64,000 nucleotides of DNA, taken from Massilia sp. erpn. GTDB taxonomy: Bacteria > Pseudomonadota > Gammaproteobacteria > Burkholderiales > Burkholderiaceae_D. A program made the translations under genes and the position numbers. A model generated the notes under the pieces. That model did no database searches and was not told where the DNA came from. It saw nothing but the letters and a program-made list of their open reading frames with translations. Positions 49,201 to 56,451 of the stretch are shown in pieces (the stretch's first letter is position 1; each line of letters starts with the position of its first letter). The DNA lies in the NCBI RefSeq assembly GCF_024400215.1, contig NZ_CP053748.1, forward strand, positions 1,612,001 through 1,676,000, in the 5' to 3' direction.

Positions 49201-52200
49201 CTGCTGGCGCCAGTGTCGGCCGAGAAGGCGACGCCGGTGATGGCCGTCGTTGGCGGCAGGGTGTCGATGCTGATGGCAGGCGTGCCGCCCGCCGTGCCGG
49301 CATTGCCCGCCAGATCGGCGTAGGCGCCGCCGGCAATGCTGATGCTGGCCGTGCCGCTGGCCTGGCCGGCGGTGGGCGTGAAGACGGCGGTGTAGACCAG
49401 GGGGTTGAGTGTGGCGCCAAAGCCGCTCAGGGTGCCGCCGCTGGTGATCACATCGCCCGCCGTAAAGCCCACCGGCAGCTCGCTGAAGGTGAAGCTGATG
49501 GTGGCCGTTTCGCCCGCGCTCAGCGCGCTGTCGCTGCTGCTGATGGTGACGCTGGGCGCCTTGGTATCGATGGCGATGGCGGGCGTGCTGCCGGCCCCGC
49601 CCAGATTGCCCAAGATGTCGCTGTAGGCGCCGCTGGCGACGCTGATACTGGCCGTGCCGCCCTGGGTGTTGGCGGCCGGCGTGAAGGTGGCCGTATACAC
49701 CAGCGGGTTAGCGGTGACGGCGAAATTGCCCAGCACCCCACCGCTGACGGCCACATCGCCCAGCACAAAACCCAGCGGCAGGCTGCTGAAGGTAAAGCTG
49801 ATGGTGGCCGTTTCACCGCTCTTCAGCGCCGCCACGTCGCTGCTGATGCTCAGGCTGGGACCGAGGGTGACGATGGAGATCGCCAGCGATGCGGCGCCGG
49901 CGCCGCTGTTGCCGGCGACATCGGTATAACTGCCGCTGGCCAGCGAGACGCCGCCCAGCAAGCCGCTCAAGCCGCTGTTGGGCGTGAACTCGGCAGTGTA
50001 GATGCGCGCGTTGGCCGTCGCGCTCAGGTTGGACAGGGTGCCGCCCACCGCAGTCAGGTCGGCCAGCGAGAAGCCGGCCGGCGTCTCGCTGAAGGTGATG
50101 GTGATGATGGCGCTTTCGCCGCTTTTCAGCACACTGACATTGCTGCTGATGGCGGCCGTCGGGCCGCTGGTATCGAGCACATAGGGATTGCTGCTGGCCG
50201 CGCCACTATTGCCGGCGGCGTCCGTCACCCGCACTTGCAGGGTGCCGCTGGTACCGCTCAGCGTGCGCCCCGCCAGCGACCAGGTATTGCTGCCGGTACT
50301 GGCGCTGGCCGTGCTCCAGCTGGCGCCGTTGTCGAGCGAAACCTGGACCGACTCGCCGGCCGCCAGGTTCGCGCTCAAGGTGCCGCTGATGGTCTGCGCC
50401 GCCACATTGGTGATCAAGTCGCTATTGCTGCTGCCGCTGTCGGCCGATAAGGCCACGCTGGCCCCGGTGGTGGCGGGCGCCGTGCTGTCCAGAGTATAGC
50501 TGCGCGTCAGCGGCGTGCTGCTGCCACCGATATTCGTCACCTTCACCTGCAGGGTACCGCTGCCGCCCAGGGTCTGGCCGGCCAGCGACCAGGTGCTGGC
50601 GCCCACGGCGGCGCTGGCCGTGCTCCAGCTGAGGCCATTGTCGAGCGAAACCTGGACCGATTCGCCGCTGGCCAGCGCCGCGCTCAGCGTGCCGCTGATG
50701 GTTTGCGCCGCCACATTGGTAATCAAGTCGCTATTGCTGCTGCCGCTGTCGGCCGAGAAGGCCACTGTCAGCACCGTGGTGCTGCTGGGCACCGCCGCGG
50801 TCACCGTGGTCGTGCTGTTGCTGGTGACGGCGCTGCCGTCGTTGACGCTGACGGTGAAGGTGGTGGTGGCGCCCAGGCCTGCCGCGCTCTGGAAGACCAG
50901 CGCTTGCAACGCCGCCTGGGCGGCGGCCGGTGCGGCGGCGGCATGGGTATAAGTGGCGCCGCCGTCGCTGCTGCTGAAACCGGAAGCGGCCAGCGAGGCC
51001 GCCGTGAATACGCCTTTGGCCGCGCTGTCCAGGGTGATGGTGACGATGACGGTGGCGCCCACATCGGGATCGCTGAGCGTCATGCCGCCAAAGGGCTGCA
51101 GGGTGCCGCCCGCCGCCACACCCTGGCCGGCCTGGGCGCCACCGATGGCCGCCGCATCGTTGACCGAGGTGATGCTCAGCACCGTGCCCGTGTTCGGCGT
51201 GCCGGCCAGGCCCTTGCTGTCGGTCGGCGTCAGGGTAAACGTGGTGCTGATCACGGCGCCCACGGCGGCCTGGTTGGCGGTGGGCGTGAACTGCAGGGCT
51301 TTCAGCGAGGCGGTCAGCGCCGCCGGGCTGGCGGCGCTCAGGGTATAGCTGCCGGCGCTGCCGGACAGGCCGGCCCCGCTCAGGGTGCCGTTGGCGCCGT
51401 TATAGCTGATGACCAGGCTGACATTGTCGCCATTGGCATCGGCCACGGTGACGTTGGCAAACGGCAGCAGGCTGGCGCCGTCACTGCCGCTGGCGGCCGC
51501 CGCGCCGCTGATGGTGGGCGCGCTATTGCTGGTATTCGAGACCGTGATCGGCACCGAGCCAACCGCGATGCTGACATTGCCGATCACGCTGTTCCAGTCG
51601 TCGCCGGCGGCCAGCGTGTAGGCGTGGCCGCTGGCGGCGGTGCCGCCGTCCTTGGTCATCAGGGCCGCCACCGCCGCCACATCGGCGCCGCTCAAGGTGA
51701 CCGAGAAGGAGGTGGCGCTGGTCACTTCCACATTGCCGGAAGTGCTCAGGGTGCGCGTGCCGCCAGCCTGGCCGCTGAGGATCAGTTTGGCGACATTGAT
51801 GTCATTGGCCGCGCCCACCACGCTCACCAGGTTGTTGCCGGTCACGGTCAGCACATGGCTGGTGGCGTCATAGCTGGCCGAGGTGATCACCGGCAGCTGC
51901 ACATTGGTGACGACGATGGCGTTGGCCGTCAGGTCGACGCCGGCGCCGGCATTGCTGTCCCAGTTCAGCGCCGCCGCCAGATTGAAGGTGCTGCCGTCCA
52001 CCGCCAGCACGCCGTTATTGTTGAGCAGGCCGTTGATGGCCAGCTTGTCGGCCGCGTTCAGCGTGATGCTGAACAGGGTGTTGCTGAGGGCGCTCACCAC
52101 GGGCGAGGTCAGGGTATAGCTGCCGCCCTGGCCGCTCACGGTGATCTTGCTGGGATCGATGGCGTCGCCGGCATTGATGCCCACGGCCGTCACGCTCAGC

Positions 52201-53342
52201 ACGCCGCTGCCGGCGTTGTAGGCGGCGGCCGAGATGGTGGCGGCCACGCGCGGATTGACCACCACGATATCGTCCACCGCGATCTGGGCCCCCACGCTGG
52301 CCGAGATGCGCACCCCGCCGATCGCCTGGAAATTGCTGTTGCCCGCCAGGTTCAGGGTGCCGAAGGTATTGATGGCCACCCCGGTCAGCGTGGCCGGCGT
52401 GCCGATTGGCGCATAACTGCTGTCCAGCGCCTGCACGGTGAAGGTGCCCGACAGCAGCCAGCCCAGGTCGGCGCTGCTCAGTTTCAGGCTGGTCAGGTCG
52501 AAGATGCCGGCATTGGCGCGGAGCTCCAGGTATTCCGGCGCGGTCAGGATGCCGGTGGCGCGCACATGGGAACTCCACAGGCCAAGCGAGGACGTGATAT
52601 TGCTGATGGTCAGGCCGCCGCCGCCCGAGCTTTTGGCATAGATGTCGAAGCCGGTGCCCAGGTCGTTCAGTACCGAGATGGTCTGGCCGCTGAGGATGCC
52701 GGTCAGCGCGCCCGCCACCACGCTGGTGATAGGCACCGTGCCCCAGGTGATGGTGCCGCTGACGCCACCGTTCACCAGGCCCAGGGTGTAGTCATAGGCA
52801 TCCTGCGCCGCATAGCTGATGGCGGCCGGCGCTTCGATCGTGCCATGGCTGTATTCCAGCAGCCAGTCGCCGCCGCGCGCGCCGGCCCCGGTCAGGCCGG
52901 TGGAGGCGGCGATATCGGCGCCGGTGGCGGCCGACAAGCCGTCGACGAAGGCCAGGCCGGCGCCGCCCTGCGCCACATTGCAGCCATACAGCAGAATGTC
53001 GCCACCGCTGCGCAGGGCAGCGCCCCAGTCGCGCAAGGCGTCGGCATAGCTGGCCAGGGTGCTGCCATCGAGCGTGCTGCCGCCCAGGCGCAGCTGGCCG
53101 GCGGCACCGTGGGAAACGATCTGGATGCTATCCAGCTCCGCATAGGCTTGCAGCACGTCCGCGATCTGGCGCACGCCATCCTGGCGGCCATCCAGCATGA
53201 CCACCTGCACGCCGGCCTTGGCCCCCGCTGCCAGTTCCTGGGCGCCGGCCACCGTGGGATCGATGAACAGCACGCTGCGGCGCAGCGGCGGGTCCGCCAG
53301 GCTGTCGGCAAAGCGGCCAAAGGGCAGCGCGGGATGGTTCAT
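40278..53342 (-). CDS. Giant RTX/Ig-like repeat adhesin (DUF4347, DUF4214)
   Basis: 4354 residues; ATG 53342 has AAGGAG eight bases before it. Residues about 22-165 form a DUF4347 domain (SVLFIDPTVAGAQELAAGAK, YGCNVAQGGAGLAFVDGLSA). Cadherin-like segments follow to about 850. From about 851 to 3697 runs an array of two Ig-like unit types. RTX nonapeptides lie near 3920-3970 (GGSGDDRLAGGAGNDRLEGG) and again near 4160-4190. Two DUF4214 domains (about 4015-4130 and 4245-4350) close the protein. There is no Sec signal; type I secretion is likely, but no type I exporter genes lie in the window. It probably acts at the cell surface in attachment or biofilm; calcium binding is expected from the RTX repeats. 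Confidence 0.92.
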   Translation of the reverse strand: MNHPALPFGRFADSLADPPLRRSVLFIDPTVAGAQELAAGAKAGVQVVMLDGRQDGVRQIADVLQAYAELDSIQIVSHGAAGQLRLGGSTLDGSTLASYADALRDWGAALRSGGDILLYGCNVAQGGAGLAFVDGLSAATGADIAASTGLTGAGARGGDWLLEYSHGTIEAPAAISYAAQDAYDYTLGLVNGGVSGTITWGTVPITSVVAGALTGILSGQTISVLNDLGTGFDIYAKSSGGGGLTISNITSSLGLWSSHVRATGILTAPEYLELRANAGIFDLTSLKLSSADLGWLLSGTFTVQALDSSYAPIGTPATLTGVAINTFGTLNLAGNSNFQAIGGVRISASVGAQIAVDDIVVVNPRVAATISAAAYNAGSGVLSVTAVGINAGDAIDPSKITVSGQGGSYTLTSPVVSALSNTLFSITLNAADKLAINGLLNNNGVLAVDGSTFNLAAALNWDSNAGAGVDLTANAIVVTNVQLPVITSASYDATSHVLTVTGNNLVSVVGAANDINVAKLILSGQAGGTRTLSTSGNVEVTSATSFSVTLSGADVAAVAALMTKDGGTAASGHAYTLAAGDDWNSVIGNVSIAVGSVPITVSNTSNSAPTISGAAAASGSDGASLLPFANVTVADANGDNVSLVISYNGANGTLSGAGLSGSAGSYTLSAASPAALTASLKALQFTPTANQAAVGAVISTTFTLTPTDSKGLAGTPNTGTVLSITSVNDAAAIGGAQAGQGVAAGGTLQPFGGMTLSDPDVGATVIVTITLDSAAKGVFTAASLAASGFSSSDGGATYTHAAAAPAAAQAALQALVFQSAAGLGATTTFTVSVNDGSAVTSNSTTTVTAAVPSSTTVLTVAFSADSGSSNSDLITNVAAQTISGTLSAALASGESVQVSLDNGLSWSTASAAVGASTWSLAGQTLGGSGTLQVKVTNIGGSSTPLTRSYTLDSTAPATTGASVALSADSGSSNSDLITNVAAQTISGTLSANLAAGESVQVSLDNGASWSTASASTGSNTWSLAGRTLSGTSGTLQVRVTDAAGNSGAASSNPYVLDTSGPTAAISSNVSVLKSGESAIITITFSETPAGFSLADLTAVGGTLSNLSATANARIYTAEFTPNSGLSGLLGGVSLASGSYTDVAGNSGAGAASLAISIVTLGPSLSISSDVAALKSGETATISFTFSSLPLGFVLGDVAVSGGVLGNFAVTANPLVYTATFTPAANTQGGTASISVASGAYSDILGNLGGAGSTPAIAIDTKAPSVTISSSDSALSAGETATISFTFSELPVGFTAGDVITSGGTLSGFGATLNPLVYTAVFTPTAGQASGTASISIAGGAYADLAGNAGTAGGTPAISIDTLPPTTAITGVAFSADTGASSSDLVTNTAAQSISGTLGAPLAADERVEVSLDNGLNWSIASAAVGGSSWTLAGQTLAASNTLQVRVSDAFGNHGPAYSAAYVLDTVQPGLSISSDTSSLRVGEVANITFTFSEAPSGFSAADVAVSGGTLSGLAVSANPLVYTAVFTPSSGVNGGTAGMSVAAGSWSDLAGNGGLAASMPAISLDTQAPAMTISSSASALKAGQSATLTFTFNHAPAGFTASDVSVSNGTLSGFAVTANPLVYSAVFTPTGNLASGAANISVAAGSYVDTAGNSGSAATGPAISIDTLAPSLTISSDTATLRAGQTATITFTFSEAPSGFGAADVTVSGGTLSAPAATANPLVYTAVFTPTAGVQGVSAVISVAGGTFTDAAGNSGSSGSPPSLVIDTLAPLTTGASVSFSADSGSSSSDLITNTAAQTLSGTLSALLANGESVQVSLDNGATWSTATASAGSYNWTLAGQTLSGSNTLMVRVADAAGNTGPAYAAAYVFDSGAPGVVISSSAAALKGGETAVITFTFSEAPDGFSAAGLTVSGGVLGTLSATANPLVYTAVFTPDPGQNGTTASIVLAAGSYTDAAGNAGTGGSVPGISIDTQAPSTTGASVLFSNDTGASATDLITSVAAQTISGTLNANLAAGESVEVSLDNGLTWTAASASAGSNAWSLAGQTLGGAGVLQVRVSDAAGNHGTAYSASYAFDTAAPSLSITSSKAFLTSADTAKLTFTFSEIPDGFTRGDITVAGGTLSGFAASADPRVYTAIFTPTAGQASGTASITVAAGAYSDLAGNGGQAALTPAVSYATVAPGVAITSSSGALKAGETATISFTFSAAPVGFTASDIAVSGGVLSGLAATADPLVYTAVFTPAAALAAGSGAIGIAAGRFQDSLGNAGTAATMDPIMIDTLAPTLSIGSNASALKAGDTALITFTFSEAPASFSLGDISVGNGTLSNLTQSANPAVYTAVFTPTAGIAAGNASISVPAGAYTDAAGNSGQAGGSPSISLDTLPPSISGASVLFSADTGSSASDLVTRTAAQTIAGTLSGVLGAGDSVQVSLDNGQTWQSAAANVGGSAWTLANQTLAGSNTLQVRVTDAAGNHGAAYSSAYVLDTAAPTVAISSNAGSLKAGESATISFTFSEAPVGFGIGDLIASGGALSGFTATANPLVYTVLLTPTPGLSGSATVTLGNGLYSDLAGNSGSGGTTPAISVDTLAPTLSIASSATSLKAGESATLTFTFSDAPSGFSLADIAASNGSISALAATADPLVYTAVFTPGAGLASASASITVAGTAYFDAAGNPGSNASAPAIAIDTLAPTTQGNAISFSADFGASNSDLLTNAPLQTISGTLDANLVAGELVQVSLDNGASWLSAASGAGSNQWVLASQLLSGSGSIQVRVSDAAGNTGPAFSAGYVIDTSAPTMTVSSSASTLKAGESATLTFTFSEAPTGFTVADLVASNGSLSAFGVTADPRVYTVVLTPTAGLSGSSGVTLAAGQYTDAAGNAGGGSAAPLISIDTLAPGLSISSNAATLKAGELATITFTFSEAPLGFALGDITVGGGTLSGFGQSANPLVYTAIFTPAMGQSGGSGTVAVAGASYSDAAGNAGAAAAMAPIIVNTQLPGSTNGSVSFSADSGASNSDLVTNIAMQTISGTLSAPLATGEVVEVSFDQGANWVAAVATVGAPGWALAPRVLSGSGSLQVRVSDASGNHGAVSSAAYVLDTGLPTMSMSSSASALRAGETATLTFTFSEAPQGFTIGDLTVSGGSLSGFAVTANPLVYSAVFTPTPGGNGPAGISLAAGLYSDLAGNLGGAVAGPALSIDTLAPTLSITSSAGALHAGQTALLTFTFSEAPAGFAESDISVSGGSLSGFAVTANPAVYTALFTPTPHTASATASISVAGGLYSDIAGNAGAAAGGPSISIDTLPPVAAAGSVVFSNDSGVSATDLITNSAAQDLSGTLNAPLAAGDSVEVSLNDGVSWQSAATSGVGATSWTLAGQTLSGSGNLRVRVADTAGNHSAELILPYVVDNTPTTVAITSNVATANGVTPAVISFTFSEVPSSFGIDDIVVSGGTLSNLTASANPRVYTAQFTPTAGVPNGTASITLSGAYTDAAGNAGSSGALPALAIDTVAPAAQAGGVAFNSDSGSSGSDLITNNPLQSLSGTLSAAPAAGEVVEVSLNNGQSWTAALVSGSSWSLPNQTLSGSNVLQVRVRDAAGNASTAYAASYTIDTTAPTVSIGGNASVPQGGSVMLTLTLSEAGVLTIDDLLATGGSLSSFSGSGTHYSVVFTPQAGGGSASLQVVGSAFSDAAGNVSVASAPFTLSVLTPTPGTPSTVDGVTVLTTTGSDPRTGVQTMTMQVPVITAARAEDPRTPHAVLADIPLGIGVNAAGISASLIASLPVGIGLEASGPTVLLTMAQAGIDLIGRVDEGTMLDPVSRAAMVEQARLFLDGLPPGAWLADRTLTLSASQTPEQPILITGNPAVSAAPGSGAPTDGSATALVIDTHALSRDSLIQLERVDFAALIGAANVRGGSGKNFIIGDEAAQSIVLSSGNENDTLYGNGGNDVLATAAGNDYLNGGSGDDRLAGGAGNDRLEGGSGSDSLQGGRSDVGEWQFYVTAQGTVLAKHQMALSSSTASETLTAAELNGSEALLQFTSASAARLQELSLLYHAAFHRAPDLAGLNFWAASGLTGERLAVAMLLAEEGRDGIVKLDSAAYVQQLYRNALDRAPSSVELADWLQYFDRVPFKQAQGQILSGIAQLAEHKGAWLSADGFALGGIVHQREQGWIANSGNDRLDGGAGSDWLVGGDGSDTVVYGGASSQYHLDLGRDGSVLLGDTAGVQDGLRQIELGEFAGRTVDLGFTQARAQVLQEVGMLYHLILGRAGDVDGFRFWVASGMADGMLANGFIQSPEFASRFGQLDDAAFVRQLYLNLQQDPAAASAQQWQAYLAVHGRAETVAAMAEDAALVGSQYGAGGLSLVGAL
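42250..50790 (-). repeat. Tandem Ig-like coding repeats in the giant adhesin
   Basis: Two unit types of about 95-100 codons recur. Type A has LKAGETATITFTFSEAPxGF, I count 18; type B has SADSGSSNSDLITNVAAQTI, I count 10. Runs of one to three A units follow most B units. Long unit-to-unit nucleotide similarity makes the region prone to recombination and to misassembly. Confidence 0.8.
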
Positions 53343-53627
53343 GGGACGACTCCTTGCCAGCAAAGGAAGCCTTACACACAAAGGGATACTCGGGACAGAC
53401 TTGAGCCGATTATCGGGAGATTCGTCCTATTCACAAAATATTCGCCGCGCGCAAAAGCTTTGTCCGTGCGCGCAAAATTTAAACTTATTCGTCTATTAAG
53501 AACTGTGGTCTGACAAGCAGCTTGCCAGCTTTGCTAAAATGGCTTTTTTGCCGCGCCCGGCGGAATGGGCCGATTTCGGTTACTCTCTGCACCAATCTTT
53601 TATTGCTGCACTCGAAAGGAACATCAA
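53343..53627. promoter_or_regulatory. Divergent adhesin/gshA promoter region
   Basis: 285 bp between the giant adhesin and gshA. A possible gshA -10 (TAAAAT at 53535-53540) has a CTGACA 19 bp upstream. The adhesin side is AT-rich around 53400-53500. No operator or small gene is clear. Confidence 0.3.
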
Positions 53628-55220
53628 TTGCCCAATCTTCTGACACGCCGCCTGGCCCTGCTGGCCGATGCCCAGCACCGCCCGCTGCTGAGCGGAGGCC
53701 TACGCGGCATTGAGCGCGAAACCCTGCGCGTCCAGCCGGACGGCCATCTGGCGCACACGCCCCATCCGCCGGCGCTGGGTTCGGCCCTGACCCACCCGCA
53801 GATCACCACCGATTACGCCGAGACCCTGCTCGAATTCATCACCCCGGCCGAGCATGACATCGCCGAGACCCTGCACAAGCTGGACGCCATTCACCGCTTC
53901 AGCTACGGCAAGCTGGGCGAGGAGCTGCTGTGGAGCCAGTCCATGCCCTGCCAGCTGCCGTCCGAGGACGCGATCGAAATCGCCTGGTACGGCAAGTCGA
54001 ACCTGGGCATGCTCAAACATGTGTACCGGCGCGGTCTGGCCCTGCGCTATGGCAAGGCCATGCAATGCATCGCGGGCATCCACTACAACTACTCGCTGGA
54101 CGAGGACCTGTGGGCCCTGCTCAATCATGAGGAAAACGGCGACCGCAAGCTGACCGCCAAGGCTTACCAATCGGAAGCCTATCTGGCGACGATACGCAAT
54201 TTCCGCCGCTACAGCTGGCTCCTGATGTATCTGTTCGGCGCCTCGCCGGCCCTGGCCAGCGGCTTCCTGCGCGGCCAGCCGCACAAGCTTGATACGCTGT
54301 CGGCCGATACCCTGTACCTGCCGTATGCCACCAGCCTGCGCATGAGCGACCTCGGTTACCAGAACGACGCCCAGTCCGGCCTCAGCCCGCACGAAAATTC
54401 GCTGGACAGCTATGTGGCGACGCTGACGCGCGCCGTCAACCAGCCTTACGAACCGTATCAGCGCATCGGCACCAAGCGCGATGGCGAATGGGTGCAGCTG
54501 TCGACCAATGTGATCCAGATCGAGAACGAGTACTACTCGACCATCCGGCCCAAGCGCGTGATCCGCACCGGCGAGCGGCCGATCCAGGCGCTGTGCCTGC
54601 GCGGCGTGCAGTACATCGAAGTGCGCTGCATGGACGTCGACCCCTTCGAGCCGGTCGGCATCAGCCTGGAAACGGGCCGCTTCCTGGACGCCTTCCTGCT
54701 GTTCTGCGCGCTGGAAGAGAGCCCCACCATTTCCGAGGACCAGAGCCGCCTGTACGCGCAGAATTTCGCGCGCACCGTGAAGGAAGGCCGCCGTCCCGGC
54801 CTGACCCTGAACCGCGACGGCGAAGAAGTGGCGCTGCGCGACTGGGGTCAGCAACTGCTGGAACGCATCCGCCCGGTGGCGGCCCTGCTGGACCAGGCGC
54901 GCGGCGACGGCGTGCATGCTGCCTCGCTGGCGGTGCAGGCGGCCAAGCTGGACGATCCGGCACGCACACCCTCGGCGCGCGTGCTGGACGAGCTGCGCGC
55001 CAATGGCGGCTCGTTTGCCGCCTTCGGCCTGCGCCAGAGCGAGCGGCATGCGGCCTACTTCCGCGCCCACCCCGCCAATAGCGAAGAGGAAGCCTACTTC
55101 GGCCAGCAGGCTGCGGAATCGCTGGCGGAACAGGCCGCGCTGGAACGCAGCCAGACCGGCAGCTTCGACGATTATGTGCAGGCTTACCGCGCCAGCAATC
55201 TTTGTCCCAACTGCGAGTAA
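53628..55220 (+). CDS. gshA: Glutamate-cysteine ligase
   Basis: 530 residues of the proteobacterial GshA type ([20 protein letters not shown] near the start, [30 protein letters not shown]). It joins glutamate and cysteine with ATP, the first and rate-limiting step of glutathione synthesis. I place the start at TTG 53628, because AAAGGAA lies at the right distance and the protein then begins [14 protein letters not shown]; the upstream ATG 53565 has no such site and would add 21 unfamiliar residues. The deacetylase-like gene follows after 18 bp. Confidence 0.94.
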   Translation: MPNLLTRRLALLADAQHRPLLSGGLRGIERETLRVQPDGHLAHTPHPPALGSALTHPQITTDYAETLLEFITPAEHDIAETLHKLDAIHRFSYGKLGEELLWSQSMPCQLPSEDAIEIAWYGKSNLGMLKHVYRRGLALRYGKAMQCIAGIHYNYSLDEDLWALLNHEENGDRKLTAKAYQSEAYLATIRNFRRYSWLLMYLFGASPALASGFLRGQPHKLDTLSADTLYLPYATSLRMSDLGYQNDAQSGLSPHENSLDSYVATLTRAVNQPYEPYQRIGTKRDGEWVQLSTNVIQIENEYYSTIRPKRVIRTGERPIQALCLRGVQYIEVRCMDVDPFEPVGISLETGRFLDAFLLFCALEESPTISEDQSRLYAQNFARTVKEGRRPGLTLNRDGEEVALRDWGQQLLERIRPVAALLDQARGDGVHAASLAVQAAKLDDPARTPSARVLDELRANGGSFAAFGLRQSERHAAYFRAHPANSEEEAYFGQQAAESLAEQAALERSQTGSFDDYVQAYRASNLCPNCE

Positions 55221-55238
55221 GACCGGCAGAAGAGCAGC

Positions 55239-56285
55239 ATGCTGACCTTTTACAACGAACAGCACGACCAGCACCGCGCCCGCCATGAGCTGGTGCGCGG
55301 TGAGGCCACGCCCTGCCTCGAAACGCCGGCGCGCGCCGAAGCCGTGCTGGCCGAGCTGGGACGGCGCGGCCTGGGCCGCATCGTCACCCCGCATGGCGTG
55401 CCGCTGATGTCGCTGGAGCGCGTGCACCAGCCGCGCTACCTGCACTTCCTGCGCCATGCCTGGACCGAGTGGCAGGCGCTGGCGCCGGCCAATGCCGGCA
55501 AGGATGCCTTCCCCTCCGGCTGGCCGGTGCGCAGCTTCCGCGCCGATATCGAGCCGCAAGGCTTCGACGCCCGCCTCGGCCTGTATTCGCGCGACACGAT
55601 TTCCCCCATCACGGCCGGCACCTGGACCGCCGCCAAGACCGGCGCCGACTGCGCCGTGAACGCGGCCCATGCGCTGCGCCTGGGCGAGCGCGCCAGCTTC
55701 GCGCTGACGCGACCGCCGGGCCACCATGCCGGCGCCGATTTCAGCGGCGGCTCCTGCTACCTGAACAATGCGGCGCTGGCGGCCCAGCACCTGCTGGACG
55801 ACGGCCTGCGCCGCGTCGCCGTGCTGGACCTCGACTGCCACCACGGCAATGGCACGCAAAGCATCTTCTACGACCGCGCCGATGTGCTGTGCATCTCGCT
55901 GCACGCCGACCCGCGTTCCAGCTATCCCCACTACCTGGGCCACGCCGACGAAACCGGCGACGGCGCCGGCTATGGCTATAACGTGAACATGCCGCTGGCA
56001 CCGCAACAGCCGAATGCCCAGGCCTGGTTCGCGGCGCTGGAGACCGCTTGCGTGCGCCTCGCCATGTACGGGCCGGAAGCGCTGGTGGTGGCGCTCGGCG
56101 TCAACACCTTCCAGGGCGACCCACAAGGCGGCCTGGGCCTGCTCAGCGCCGACTTCCTGCGCGTGGGCGAGCGCCTGGCCTATCTGGGCCTGCCCACCGC
56201 CTTCGTCTTCGAGGGCGGCAGCGCCATCCGCGAACTGGGTGTGAACGTGGTGAATGTGCTGGAAGGCTTCGAAACCGCGCAGTAA
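55239..56285 (+). CDS. Histone-deacetylase/acetylpolyamine-amidohydrolase-like protein with altered active site
   Basis: 348 residues, full length for the class II deacetylase/AphA fold. Kept: the His pair in RPPGHHAGAD (162-163) and zinc ligands Asp199 and His201 in LDLDCHHGNGTQ. Changed: the third zinc ligand, normally Asp in GVDTF, is Asn289 (GVNTFQGDP), and the catalytic Tyr, normally in EGGY, is Ser328 (FEGGSAIRELG). Codons AAC and AGC were checked. The spacing of 39 between these two sites equals that in known AphA enzymes. Hydrolase activity is therefore doubtful; ligand binding or a changed reaction is possible. It probably shares an operon with gshA. Confidence 0.85.
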   Translation: MLTFYNEQHDQHRARHELVRGEATPCLETPARAEAVLAELGRRGLGRIVTPHGVPLMSLERVHQPRYLHFLRHAWTEWQALAPANAGKDAFPSGWPVRSFRADIEPQGFDARLGLYSRDTISPITAGTWTAAKTGADCAVNAAHALRLGERASFALTRPPGHHAGADFSGGSCYLNNAALAAQHLLDDGLRRVAVLDLDCHHGNGTQSIFYDRADVLCISLHADPRSSYPHYLGHADETGDGAGYGYNVNMPLAPQQPNAQAWFAALETACVRLAMYGPEALVVALGVNTFQGDPQGGLGLLSADFLRVGERLAYLGLPTAFVFEGGSAIRELGVNVVNVLEGFETAQ

Positions 56286-56451
56286 GAGCGTGTCCACGCC
56301 CATCTGCAGGCAATATGGTCAAAGCGTCACTTAAGTGTTGCTATTCGACCCCAGATACATCGCGCTTCTTGCTCTGCCCCTACCTCAGCGATATTGTTGA
56401 CAGACGTTCGCGCAACACTGTCGGCATTCAGTACATCTGGGGAGATCGGGC

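Noticed and set aside
41349..50450. A 3033-codon open frame antisense to the giant adhesin
   Set aside because: It lies fully opposite a well-supported gene with clear Ig-like domains. Its translation is low-complexity (Gly, Ala, Arg, His, Gln-rich), the usual result of a repetitive high-GC gene read backwards.
42250..50790. Regular repeats that could suggest a CRISPR or satellite array
   Set aside because: The period is about 290 bp, the units are coding and in frame, and they translate to Ig-like domains.
50703..53513. A 936-codon open frame antisense to the adhesin N-terminal part
   Set aside because: Same shadow effect; no recognisable domain and it covers the DUF4347 coding region on the other strand.
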